This document shows positions 48,570 to 58,533 of a stretch of DNA of 64,000 bases, piece after piece (position 1 is the first letter of the stretch; each line of letters begins with the position of its first letter). The position numbers were made by a program, and so were the translations under genes. The stretch is from NCBI GenBank assembly GCA_025201765.1, contig MU623354.1, positions 248,001 through 312,000 of the forward strand, read 5' to 3'. A model generated the notes under the pieces. It saw only the letters and a list, made by a program, of their open reading frames with translations. It was not told where the DNA came from and did no database searches. This DNA comes from Daldinia sp. FL1419. Taxonomy: Eukaryota > Ascomycota > Sordariomycetes > Xylariales > Hypoxylaceae.

Positions 48570-50129
48570 CTATGGTTTCCACCTCAGTAATGTGAACGTG
48601 TGCTTTGCAAACATGTATTTCCCTTGACCATCCCATCTTCCTTCCTTCAAGCTAACTCCCTCCGTGCCCTCCTTGTTTGTCGAACCAACTTCGGACCCAG
48701 ATACGGTATGGGTGGATACGTCGGCACCGACACCTTTCAGCTGGACAGCAAAGTCCTCTGCGTCGCTAATGTTGACGACGGCTAAATTCACGTAGCCGTC
48801 GTCGCCGAGGGCGGCACTAACGTCGAGCCACGGCGCACCAGTCTCACCCAGCGTTCCTTGCAACCAAGCGGGCGTCGTCTCTCCCTCGTAGGCACCGGAC
48901 CGCACGTGTGTTGCGACAGTCCAGCCGCGCATGTACTTACTAAACAGCAGCAACGGCCACCAGGTAGCCTGACGCACAACGCCGCGTTCGGTTGTCATAA
49001 GCGGGCTGATGACGTTGACGGTCTGGGCTATATTCGCCATGCCGATGTACCTGCTCTGCCGGATAAACACGTTCAGCCACACGCCCACGGCCAGCGCGTC
49101 GGATAGCGTGTACTGCTCCTCGGCGCCCTTGTCGCCCGGCGCGCGCTCCGGGTCCCAGACGTTCCACTCGTCGAAGCAGATGCGCGTGGGGGGCTTCGCG
49201 GGGGAGACCTTGTTCTCGATGCGCGCGAGGTCGATGAGGGAAGCGGTGATTTGGATAGCGCGCTCGGCGGCCAGGGGCGCCGTGGCGTTGTGCAGGTGTT
49301 TGTTAGAGGCCGTGTAGATGTGTATGCTGTGCATGTCCACCCAACCCACACACTCGTGCAGTACGTAATGGTCCCAGGAGCTCTGGCCGTCTTGGCCGCA
49401 GAGGATGAGCTGGATGTCCGGGTCGAGGAGGCGGAGGGCTTTGGCCCACTGCGCGGCTTTCTTGGCGTAGTCTTCCTTCGTCATCTGCTCGACCTGCCAG
49501 GGGCCCCAGACCTCGTTGCCCAAGGCCCAGTACTTGACGCGGTAGGGCTCCGGGTGGCCGTTTGCGCGGCGGAGGTTGGCGTAGTATGTGTTGCGGGTGC
49601 CGTTGCAGTATTCGACCCACGCGAGGGCTTCGTCGAGCGTGCCCGTGCCGAAGTTCAGGCAGAGGTAGGGCTCTACACGCTGCGGCCTGCCGGCGGAGAG
49701 CTTGTCTAGCCAGAGCATGAAGTCGTCGGTGCCGAATTGGTTGGTTTCAGTGCCGAGCCAGGCTAGTTCCGGTCGGGAGGGTCGCTTGTCGCGCGGCCCG
49801 ATCCCATCTTGCCAGTGGTACGTCGCGACGAAGTTGCCGCCTGGGTACCGGACTACGGGGATGTCGAGGTCCCGGAGGGCGGAGAGGACATCTGTCCGGA
49901 AGCCGTGCTCGTCGGAGAGAGGGTTGGAGGGGTCGTAGATGCCTCCGTAAATGCAGCGGCCCATGTGCCTTGGTTTACGGTATTAGCAATGTTATCTTAT
50001 ATTACGGGTAGGCGCTTCTTACTCGGTGAACCCGCCGTACGTCATGGGATCTATCTTGGATAGACGCTTGGCCGCGTCGACTTCAATGAGGGGAGTTTCA
50101 TCCTCCGTGATTTTGGTGAAGGTGGTCAT
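48570..50129 (-). CDS. Alpha-L-arabinofuranosidase, GH51, intracellular (bacterial-like) type
   Basis: Two exons (50129-50023, 49968-48570) encode 501 aa. The 54-bp intron joins MTYGGFT, a split Glu codon and HMGRCIYGGIYDP. The acid/base lies in ALGNEVWG (Glu188) and the nucleophile in ICFDEWNVW (Glu303). RYPGGNFVATYHWQDGIGPRDKRP is the GH51 substrate-loop signature. There is no signal peptide and the length matches the compact enzymes of bacteria and some fungi rather than the longer secreted fungal GH51 forms. Members release terminal alpha-L-arabinofuranose from arabinan or arabinoxylan oligomers, here presumably after uptake. The gene is markedly GC-rich against its neighbours, with strong third-position G/C. 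Confidence 0.96.
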
Positions 50130-51777
50130 TGTGGATTATAATTCTTTACGTAGTTTCCCCCTTTTCTTTTATCTAAGACTCAACATACAAGAGAGAGGTC
50201 CTAGGAGTAAACACACTCCCCAGTCCGGGCTTACTTGCTTGCTATTCATATGATATTGAGCTTTCCGCTACGCTCCTCTCCCCTCATATATTAGGTCCCA
50301 TCGGAGACCGGAGCGGGTACGGGAAAGTTGTCCCATTCGGGAGAATCATGCCCGCGGGGGCGCCGATTGGTGCGCATAACGAGGTTGCGGCAGGGAATGA
50401 GTTTTGATTCCGTGCTCGGTTTTGACGGTGACCAAGACGAGGAGGAAGTCGATAGTTTATAGAGTTGCTAGGATTTTAATCACATTTTGGGCAACGAACA
50501 TTTGCTAAGGAGAGAGAAAGAGAGAGTAATAATAAGGGAGTAAAGAATAAAGGGTAGCCCCCTGAAAACTACCTAAGACTGACAAGAAGGTACATACTAT
50601 GTATATACTTGCATTATACCGCACATAAAACATATTAACCATACCTAGGTACTAAGGTTAACTAAGGGTTACCTACTAGGTTAGGTATGTTGTTTAGTCA
50701 ACTTTTATTCAACTATGGAATCTTTGGTTCCTTGTCAATCCCAGATCAAGATCGGTCGGTACTCAGGTTACCCCGCGGCTAGACACGTCTTATCCCCCCC
50801 TTCCCCCTTCCCCCAAAGTACCAAATTACATACCTATGTACGTCAACTGCCTTACCCCCACACCAAGCCCGCAGCCTGTACCCGGCACCGCGGGAAGGAA
50901 CTACAGTATCTGGCTTAGGCAGAGATTACATAGATTACATTATCTATGGAAACCTAAGGTAAGGTACGTACGCTACCTCCTAGACCCTCCTAATCTTAGG
51001 TACATAGGTCACTGTTTGACGCCGGGGCCAACTTGTTCGCTACGCTATTCGCTACGGGTGACCTCGTTACTGGTTCCATCCGCTTTTGCTTGCTCAGGTG
51101 CTACCTCCTTTATGTACTTAACATACTACCTACCTCACTTAATAGGCACTAATCACCAGTGCCTATCTACCCAACTCCAACTTACACAATAAACCTCCCG
51201 TTTCCCATTTCACATTTCATATTACCTTTTACATTTCATTCCCCTTCCATCATTCAATCAAATAAAAAAAACCCCAAACCCTTCTTCACCCCCCACAAGA
51301 CCACCCTCATCAGGTCAAGCTTCCGTCGAACCACTCGTCACAAAGCTAGCAAACTTGCCTTATATGTAACTAATATAACCGTTGCCCATAAACCATAAAA
51401 AACCATAAACCATCCCCATAGTTACCATACATCATCACATTGCATCTCATACTATACTATACCAGACCAGACCAGACCATACCATACCACAAGTAAACAA
51501 ACCGCTCAGCAACTTGTAAAACACTGACCGACCACTCCTTTCCGGCATACCGAGAAAAAGAAGAATAGAAAAAAAAAAGGACGCCAACGACGAGCCAAAA
51601 GACGCATCATCTCACATTAGCTTCGCCCCGGTTTCTTTCCCACCCTCTCCAAAAAGTAACTAAAACCCCAAAGTCCAGAGCCAGTGGGGGGCTGGCGACG
51701 ACGACGACGACAACGAAAACAACGTCCAGCCTTAGCGTTGATCTCTAATTCCTAGGTACCTAGGTAGGTAGGCAATC
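50130..51777. other. Intergenic, 1.65 kb, divergent promoter of GH51 and a small conserved gene
   Basis: No gene is seen. The 51,150-51,700 part is C/A-rich on the plus strand, the look of a long fungal leader. I found no GGCTAA (XlnR/AraR-type) site in the GH51 upstream part. Confidence 0.55.
51751..51773 (+). repeat. TAGGTACCTAGGTAGG-type repeat abutting a start codon
   Basis: The dense motif CCTAGGTACC-TAGGTAGGTAGG ends five bases before the ATG at 51778, so it probably lies within the 5' leader of that gene. Confidence 0.8.
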
Positions 51778-52671
51778 ATGAGCAACCACCACGTTTCCCC
51801 CGGCGGCTACTACACCCCCGGCGAAGCGGCGGCCCTGGGAGCAGCGGCGAGCGCTGCGATGGTGGGTGCTCCTCTCGCGACGACCGGAGGGGATGACCAG
51901 TTCACCGTCGAGATGCGGGATCGCCAGGCGAGGGGGAAGGACCCGTACGAGTCGTCCGATGCGAGTAGCGATTGGACCCCCGAGGAGAATAGGAAGTATC
52001 GGGCTGGAGCGTATGTTCCTTTTTTCCTTTTTTCCCCCTATGTCTACTTGTCTTACTTACACCTCCTTCTACACCTAACTCCTTATTTCGTCCGTATATC
52101 GGGTTTGTGGCTACTTATACGTTGCTCGGGAATTTGTGCGCTGATGGTTGGTTGGTTGGTCTATCGTATACACTACTAACATGATGCTCCGATTCTAGCG
52201 GTAAAGACGAGCCCTTCGCTATACTCGAGCGCCGTCGCCTGGCCACCCAAGTCCTGGATAATCCGGAACTACTGATGATGGCAGCGCAGCGGGACAACGA
52301 GGTATTTCTCCTTTCCTTCCCCCCTTTTCCTTCTTTCTTCCATCGTAAACTCCAGCATATTCTACTCCTCCATGTCCTGCTACTATTCTCTTTTGTTCTA
52401 GTCTTGTTTCTAGTATTCTAATTTTACTCGTACTCCTTTACATTACAATCTTCATCTTTTTCATTGTGTATTCGAGTATATCCCCCCTAACAAAACTATC
52501 TAGAGCATCCCAGCAACCCGGCTCCGCTATACCCGCATGTTGTGCGGTTTCGAAGAGCCGCCGCAGCCGCAGTCCGCGCGTAAGAAGTCGCACCGCGGCG
52601 GCGGTAGCGAGTCGTCTCGCGCGCCGGGAGGATCGACGCCCAGTCGTTCGAAGGGGAAAGAAGCGTGCTGA
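51778..52671 (+). CDS. Small conserved fungal protein of unknown function
   Basis: Three exons (51778-52010, 52199-52301, 52504-52671) encode 167 aa. Introns of 188 and 202 bp have GTATGT and GTATTT donors. The junctions read YRAGAGKDEPFAILERRRLATQ and MMAAQRDNESIPATRLRYTRML, both smooth. The N-terminus is Ala/Gly-rich and disordered; the centre (DEPFAILERRRLATQVLDNPELLMMAAQRDNESIPATRLRY) is a charged, probably helical segment; the C-terminus is Ser/Arg/Lys-rich, a likely nuclear-signal type. No signal peptide or membrane segment is seen. The split central helix across two clean introns argues that it is real. Function unknown. Confidence 0.75.
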
Positions 52672-53714
52672 AGGACGAAGGGGGTACCGATAGTCGGACG
52701 GGTGGCAGTGGTCATAAAGTCCGGGTTGGCTGGTTGATAAATCGGTCGATTATTTATTGGTCAGGGCATTGTCGACCCGTATTAGATTATAAAATCTATT
52801 ACTTCGGTCAGCAGAAGACGATTCGCGGGTTCTATACTACATCGTTATACGGCGAAGTCTAGCGGAACCGATAAAGGGGGGCAGGATGTAGATGAAAGAG
52901 TATTCGAGATAATATTAGCTGTCTCTGCTTGAGCAACTATATCTAGCAATACAGTATAACACCGGTGAGGGATAGATAATACGACAGTAGTATCCCAAGC
53001 CGTTGGGCAGCAACAAGCAATCTTAGCGTAGACGCACGGGGTACCTAGAGAACGGGCCATCCTCGTGAAGGTTCAACTACCACCATTACATTTACCAATT
53101 ACCAAGCATCCCTGATCCTTCGAGGCGCGTTATCTTCTAGGAAAGGAAAAAGCAAAACAATTGTCGACGATAACTACCTAGACTTGATATAAGAACTTGA
53201 ATATACAGGGTCGCAGCGGACCCCTATTAAAAGGAGGGTTATATATACAGAGGCAGAGACGAGAGGCGGAGATGCAGACAAGACAGACAGGCAGCTTATA
53301 GCGTGTTAATTTGTTCTTTGATCATAAGCGTTCGTCATCCAGGTGCGGTTTTACTCGACCACCCCCGAGTTTCCACCTCTTTCTTTCCAAAAGCCAAAAA
53401 ATTAGCCTATTTCTTTCCCCCTTTGCAACAGATAATACCCAGCCCCGAAATATGCCGACTAGGTAAAATAGTAAAAACTTATACACCTATACATGTACAT
53501 ATATATACCTCAGCTACGAGGGTGTGCGACCCCGTCCGATGCTATCCAAAAACCCGAATATGATAAAACCCCAAGTTCCGTGATCACGCTTGGCCTCAAA
53601 ACGCCTGGAACACCGCCATATGATGATGATAACCCTTATGAATACCCTCTATGATGCCCAGCAACAGCTTCAAGATACCCCAGTTGCCAGCCTAGGTTCT
53701 CCCAACCCGAGCGA
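52672..53714. other. Intergenic between convergent small gene and ADAM gene
   Basis: No supported gene. A few short frames lack protein-like composition. Confidence 0.6.
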
Positions 53715-56102
53715 CTACGCATAGCGCATCGTAGGCGCTCTAGGTGCCGCCCATTGGTTTTGGCCTTGCCAGGATTGTTGTTGCGGCGGACCTCGGTTTC
53801 GTCCTGGAGCGGCTGGAGGCGGACGCGAGACGGGATTAGCAGCCCATGCGTTACCGGCACCACCAACCCAACTGCTGTTTGGCTGGGCAATCTTGTTTAT
53901 CCTTCTCCTCCGCATTCTACGTCGGCACGACGTGAACATACAACAGAGCAATGCGAGGACGACGAGGCCACCGACAGCAGCGACGACGGGAATGATAATG
54001 TTTTTGTTGTCGTTGAAGAAGCTTCCTACTTGGTCGGTAAAACTAGATCCCTTGCATTGTCCATTATCGCATTTTCCTCCGCCTTGGCAAGGAGTACCAT
54101 CTAAAAAGTGCTGTTGCATGTCGTAGCAGGCGTTCGGACCAAGCTCAGACGAAGCGCATCGAAGTTGACAGGTCTGAGAATCACAAGCTGAGGTCGCGTT
54201 GTTATTAGTTAACGTACCCACTAACGTCCGGCATTGTAAATCTCGAGAAGTGCATTGTCCGGAAGCGCAGGTCAAACCATCACCGCTGGCACCGCAAGCT
54301 TGCCCATCCGGCGCCTTGACATCAGCAGGACATGTTCCGGAATTACCACTACAGGTCTCCATAGGGTCGCATGAGCCAGTGCTATCTCGACAAACCGATC
54401 CTGACGATTTGAACTGGCATTCGGCGGTACAGCAGTCTTCGTTGGTAGGATCGCATACAGCATTGGTTTTGAATTTACAGGTTCCTGGATCGCAGCAGCT
54501 GTTGTTGGCGCATCCCTCTTCACCTCCGCAGTCGCAATCCTCTCCCGCCTCTACGATACCGTTGCCGCATTGACTTGGCGAGATGGTAACCACGTTTTTA
54601 TTGTTCGTTAAGCATGCTGATCTTACACTGTTCCGACTCATGGCCGAACAGATGTTGCCAATGGTGCAAGGGGAGAATTGTGTAACGCTGTCCGAAGTAG
54701 AAGGGTTCATAATAAAAGCCCCGTTAGCATCACACGTAGAGCTGCTTAATGGGCAACACTTTTGCATCGAGACCGTGCCGTCTGAACATGTGTCGGGTGT
54801 ACAGTCGTGAAAAGCACCAAACGTATGGCCTGATTCGTGCGCAAATACCTGCCATTCGGTCGAGGTTCGGACGACGACGTTGGCTCCCGCGATCGTCTCA
54901 TTTCCACCGCTCGAATCTGCTTGGGTTCCCGACCCTTGGGAGCAAAGCTGTCCTAACCATGCGAGACCAACAGCCGCATCAGTATTGCACGTACTCATCA
55001 GTGTCCAGTAAGCATTAGTATCGTTGAATCGACCTCTCCACTCAGAAAATAAGTTAAGTCGATCCGTGATCGTGGTGCTATCGCTACAAGGGACATTCCA
55101 TTTAGCACTGTCCGGAGGGGTCCCCGGACATGTCGCATCACTGATCGTCAGGTTTTGAATGCCTAGAGAGATATTGAATGAACTCTCGAATAGCGCCGAA
55201 GCCGAGCTAACCTGCTGCACAATATGGGAACGTACATCGCTCTTACTGGTGAACTTTGCCGTATATGTGCAATCTGCTGCAATCCCGACCAAGGCAATCT
55301 TACGAGTAGTAGGACAACCCTGAGTGGACCCGATGCTCTGAGTAAGGTTGACACCAGCACCGTTGCCAGTGGTTGTCCCGTCGATCTCGTCCCGACCGAA
55401 GAGGCTGTTTGCGTCAACCGCCGACATGTCGCGGAGATCCAGGCCCCGGTGCACAGGGTGTTCATCCTCGTTATTGAAGTTAAGTGCGTCGGACGAGCAC
55501 GAGGGCCCACCAAGTCCGCGCTTCAATTCCGACATGCCATAGTCGGATTGAATATCCGAATCCCTCCAAACGACCATGTACTCATCCTCGGCAAAATCTA
55601 CACTAGGGTCATCTTCGTGCTGCGTCAGCCTGTAGTTAGAACTGGTCTGGATGTGGTGATGATTCCCGTTGACCCGGAACGTTCCTTCGAATATCGGCCT
55701 CGGACCATCTCGATAGACTGTTATTCTTGCCCAACCAGAATTGATCCATTCGGAATGATGCGGGTGTTGTACGAAGGCGTGGCCCTTGAACACCTTGTGA
55801 TCGGTCCTCTGTATTTTTTCCTCCGTCACAGACCCGTCAGGGCCAATATAGTGTACCACCGCCGAATCTGAAAGTATATCGAGGTTAGGTTCTAAGGCTA
55901 TCCGGATCTTGTCTTTCTCGTCGTGCAATAGGAATGTGAGATCAAATGAAGCATATGCGTGTACTCGATTAGAAGCAGTATGTATTACGGGGTTATCGAG
56001 TCGGCTAATATAATTCAAGGCATTTCTTTTAACGGAATGCGCGAGCGAGGAATGTGATAGTGCTGATAGAACGACGGCCGCAGCCTTGAGAATACCGCGC
56101 AT
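53715..56102 (-). CDS. ADAM-type membrane metalloprotease with disintegrin domain
   Basis: A single intron-free exon encodes 795 aa from the ATG at 56102. Residues 1-22 are a signal peptide. The prodomain (to about 240) includes a possible cysteine-switch Cys in GGPSCSSD. The reprolysin-like catalytic domain has the full zinc motif HESGHTFGAFHD starting at residue 422 and a Met-turn (FIMNP, near 465). A disintegrin domain follows (about 512-600, CGNGIVEAGEDCDCGGEEGC), then a Cys-rich region, a membrane helix at about 702-724 (IIIPVVAAVGGLVVLALLCC), an Arg-rich stop-transfer and a Pro/Gln-rich cytosolic tail. It is type I and should shed surface proteins, as inferred from animal ADAMs and fungal ADM-A/ADM-B. 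Substrates in fungi are not established. Confidence 0.96.
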   Translation of the reverse strand: MRGILKAAAVVLSALSHSSLAHSVKRNALNYISRLDNPVIHTASNRVHAYASFDLTFLLHDEKDKIRIALEPNLDILSDSAVVHYIGPDGSVTEEKIQRTDHKVFKGHAFVQHPHHSEWINSGWARITVYRDGPRPIFEGTFRVNGNHHHIQTSSNYRLTQHEDDPSVDFAEDEYMVVWRDSDIQSDYGMSELKRGLGGPSCSSDALNFNNEDEHPVHRGLDLRDMSAVDANSLFGRDEIDGTTTGNGAGVNLTQSIGSTQGCPTTRKIALVGIAADCTYTAKFTSKSDVRSHIVQQVSSASALFESSFNISLGIQNLTISDATCPGTPPDSAKWNVPCSDSTTITDRLNLFSEWRGRFNDTNAYWTLMSTCNTDAAVGLAWLGQLCSQGSGTQADSSGGNETIAGANVVVRTSTEWQVFAHESGHTFGAFHDCTPDTCSDGTVSMQKCCPLSSSTCDANGAFIMNPSTSDSVTQFSPCTIGNICSAMSRNSVRSACLTNNKNVVTISPSQCGNGIVEAGEDCDCGGEEGCANNSCCDPGTCKFKTNAVCDPTNEDCCTAECQFKSSGSVCRDSTGSCDPMETCSGNSGTCPADVKAPDGQACGASGDGLTCASGQCTSRDLQCRTLVGTLTNNNATSACDSQTCQLRCASSELGPNACYDMQQHFLDGTPCQGGGKCDNGQCKGSSFTDQVGSFFNDNKNIIIPVVAAVGGLVVLALLCCMFTSCRRRMRRRRINKIAQPNSSWVGGAGNAWAANPVSRPPPAAPGRNRGPPQQQSWQGQNQWAAPRAPTMRYA

Positions 56103-58533
56103 GATCAAATGGGTGAAGCCCTGCTCCGAGGAAAATTACTTGTTCTCAAGACCCCATGCGCCGGCGCAATTTACTAACAAGCTATCGCCACGGACGGTCT
56201 CGAATTAGAATATTAAAAAGAAAAAAGGAAAAAAAAAGAAACTATCGTCGTCGTAATGGTGGCAATGGATAGATCGACCAGAACAACAACGAGTAGAGCA
56301 ATTAGAGTAATTCAAGATGCTCCCCAGACGTGTATTAAGATTTCCAGGGAGAAAGCGGAACCCAAGAAAGTGAAACAAGCAACAGATGCCGTGGGTGCCG
56401 ATGCCAAGTGATTTACACGCAATGAAGACGAACTAGATAGGCTCGGCGACGTGCTGAAGGGGATGCTTGGTCTTGGGTTCCTGGGTCCTGGAGGGGCTGG
56501 GATCTTGGTCGGGCTGAACTTGGTTTTTTTTTCTTTTTTCACTACTTTGGTGCTGACTGCTGCTCAACTTTGCTCACCAGATCCTCGTGGATATCGATCA
56601 CAAAAAAAAACTGGGGAAACATTCAAAAATGTTTCAATTGCAAAGAAAAGAAGGCGAAACGAAAGAAGAGGGTGGGAATATGTTGAAAATGTGGCTGCGC
56701 AGAAAAGGGCCCAGACTTGAAGGATTGAGGGTTTGAAGGGTTGAAGGATAGAAGGGCAAGAAGGGTTGGAACGAATGATAGCCTTTGGAATAGTTACATA
56801 AGGTAACCCCTAAGAAACCAAATCGAGCCAATAGAACCAATAACAGCAACGCATCTATTGTATCTATTGTATTGATTCGATATTCTGGATGGCAAAGGGC
56901 AGGTGAGACAGTCCCTGAGGCGGGGCAACTGCTACTTTAAAGCCTGCATGTACAAAATCTAGGTAGTTAGACAAATCCGGTAATGTACGTATCCCAGGTA
57001 TTATATCGTATTGTACGTATTATTTTGTATAGCTAGTACCTATATTATATAAGATCCGCGGATCCTCTTCACTTATAACCTCGACAACTAATTGGCTACA
57101 TACATCGACGATGCTTGAAAGTTGAAAGTCCCAAAGCCGTCTTGGCAAGTCAGCACGTTTACCTTCTCTCACTCTTTCGTCCACTTTCCCCGTCATTGTA
57201 GTAATCTAAGCGCGGATACTCGAATACGAGCAAGATGACCGGCTCGAATTCGTCACCAACGTCCACGCATAGGACGCATACAGATCGACAATAGTCTACA
57301 CAGAATAGCATATGTCGTGCCATACACAAGCTAAAATTGACAGCTACGGGTGACACCTTACGCCAATGTAATTAGATTGAGACGGGTTCCTAAAGTATAT
57401 CCAAAGGAGGCGAAACGACCCCGGCTCATAAATTTACTATTTATACTCCGTCGGCATCCTGTAGGGGTGTTTCAGGGCGCCGCCCGTACAAGGCTCACGA
57501 ATTAAAATACAACCTAATTCCCGTTTTGTGTTCGCAATAAGAAAACGCAATTTGTATTGAACCCAAAGCTGTGCAGTTCAGCAAGGTCCCTCCTTATCGG
57601 TCCGAGCCGCATCCTACATGCAAGAACAGTACGGCCACACACCAGCTAACATAGCTAACACAGCTAACGTAGCTGGCGTTTGTTCTTGAAAGTGCTCCTA
57701 ACCTGCAGACGCCTCCCGGCAAACACGGCATCAGCCTCAATACGTCACCTCGACCCGCCGATGCCTCGTTATCTCCGTGATATACGTGCCATAGGAAACC
57801 CGGCCTTCCCTACAAACTAGCTTCTCCCCCCGTATCGTTAATCCGTCTATGAAGTCTTCCCATAGCGCCCAGAGCTGACGCCAGCTCATCCGTCATGCCG
57901 AAGCTTCTTGGCAAATGCTAGCTTATCAAAAGGTCGCTTCGAGGAGAACTTGTGTGACGCGTTCTTCTGGCTTGGCCCTTCCAATCAATATGTTGTTGTT
58001 TCTTGATTGCTGTTGTAATGTTGCCAGTCACGGGGATTCCAACGGCCTATCTGAGAAGATCTCGAGCTGCGCCTCCTTTCCCGCAGATTATCTGCAGGAG
58101 TAACCAAAGCGGATTCGGGCAACGGTAGAACGGGCATCCTAGAATTATGTAGTCGTGTAGCTGAAGAGCCAGGAAACATTCCTTCCACGCATGTAAAGAA
58201 CTGCATAACATACTTTCGCAAAAATGCTATTAACCTGTATCAACTATTTTCTGTTGATACACTGTCTATACACAAGAGCTAGCTTTAGCTATTTGTTGAC
58301 GGGATCATCCAACTGTAATGCCCAAACCCAGGCAACACTGGTTGAAATGGGAACGTCGAATCTCCCTAATTCATGGCCATATCAAGACCAACCCACCGGA
58401 AGAACAAACTCAACCGCTAAAGCATCAACATCATTGGATGGGTCTTATACGTCCCAAACCTCCCGCATATCTAAGACAGAATGGTATCAGAATTTACAAA
58501 AAAAAAAAAGACACAGAAGCCTTTATATATGCC
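56103..58533. other. Intergenic, 2.4 kb
   Basis: No gene is supported. A small AGCTAACRY tandem lies at 57644-57674, and GAAGGGTTGAAGGATAGAAGG-like degenerate repeats lie near 56718-56768. Confidence 0.55.
57644..57674. repeat. 9-bp tandem repeat (AGCTAACRY)
   Basis: Three adjacent AGCTAAC-based units and a fourth partial AGCTGGC are read directly. Confidence 0.8.

Noticed and set aside
49251..49709. 152-codon plus-strand frame
   Set aside because: Shadow of the GC-rich GH51 exon.
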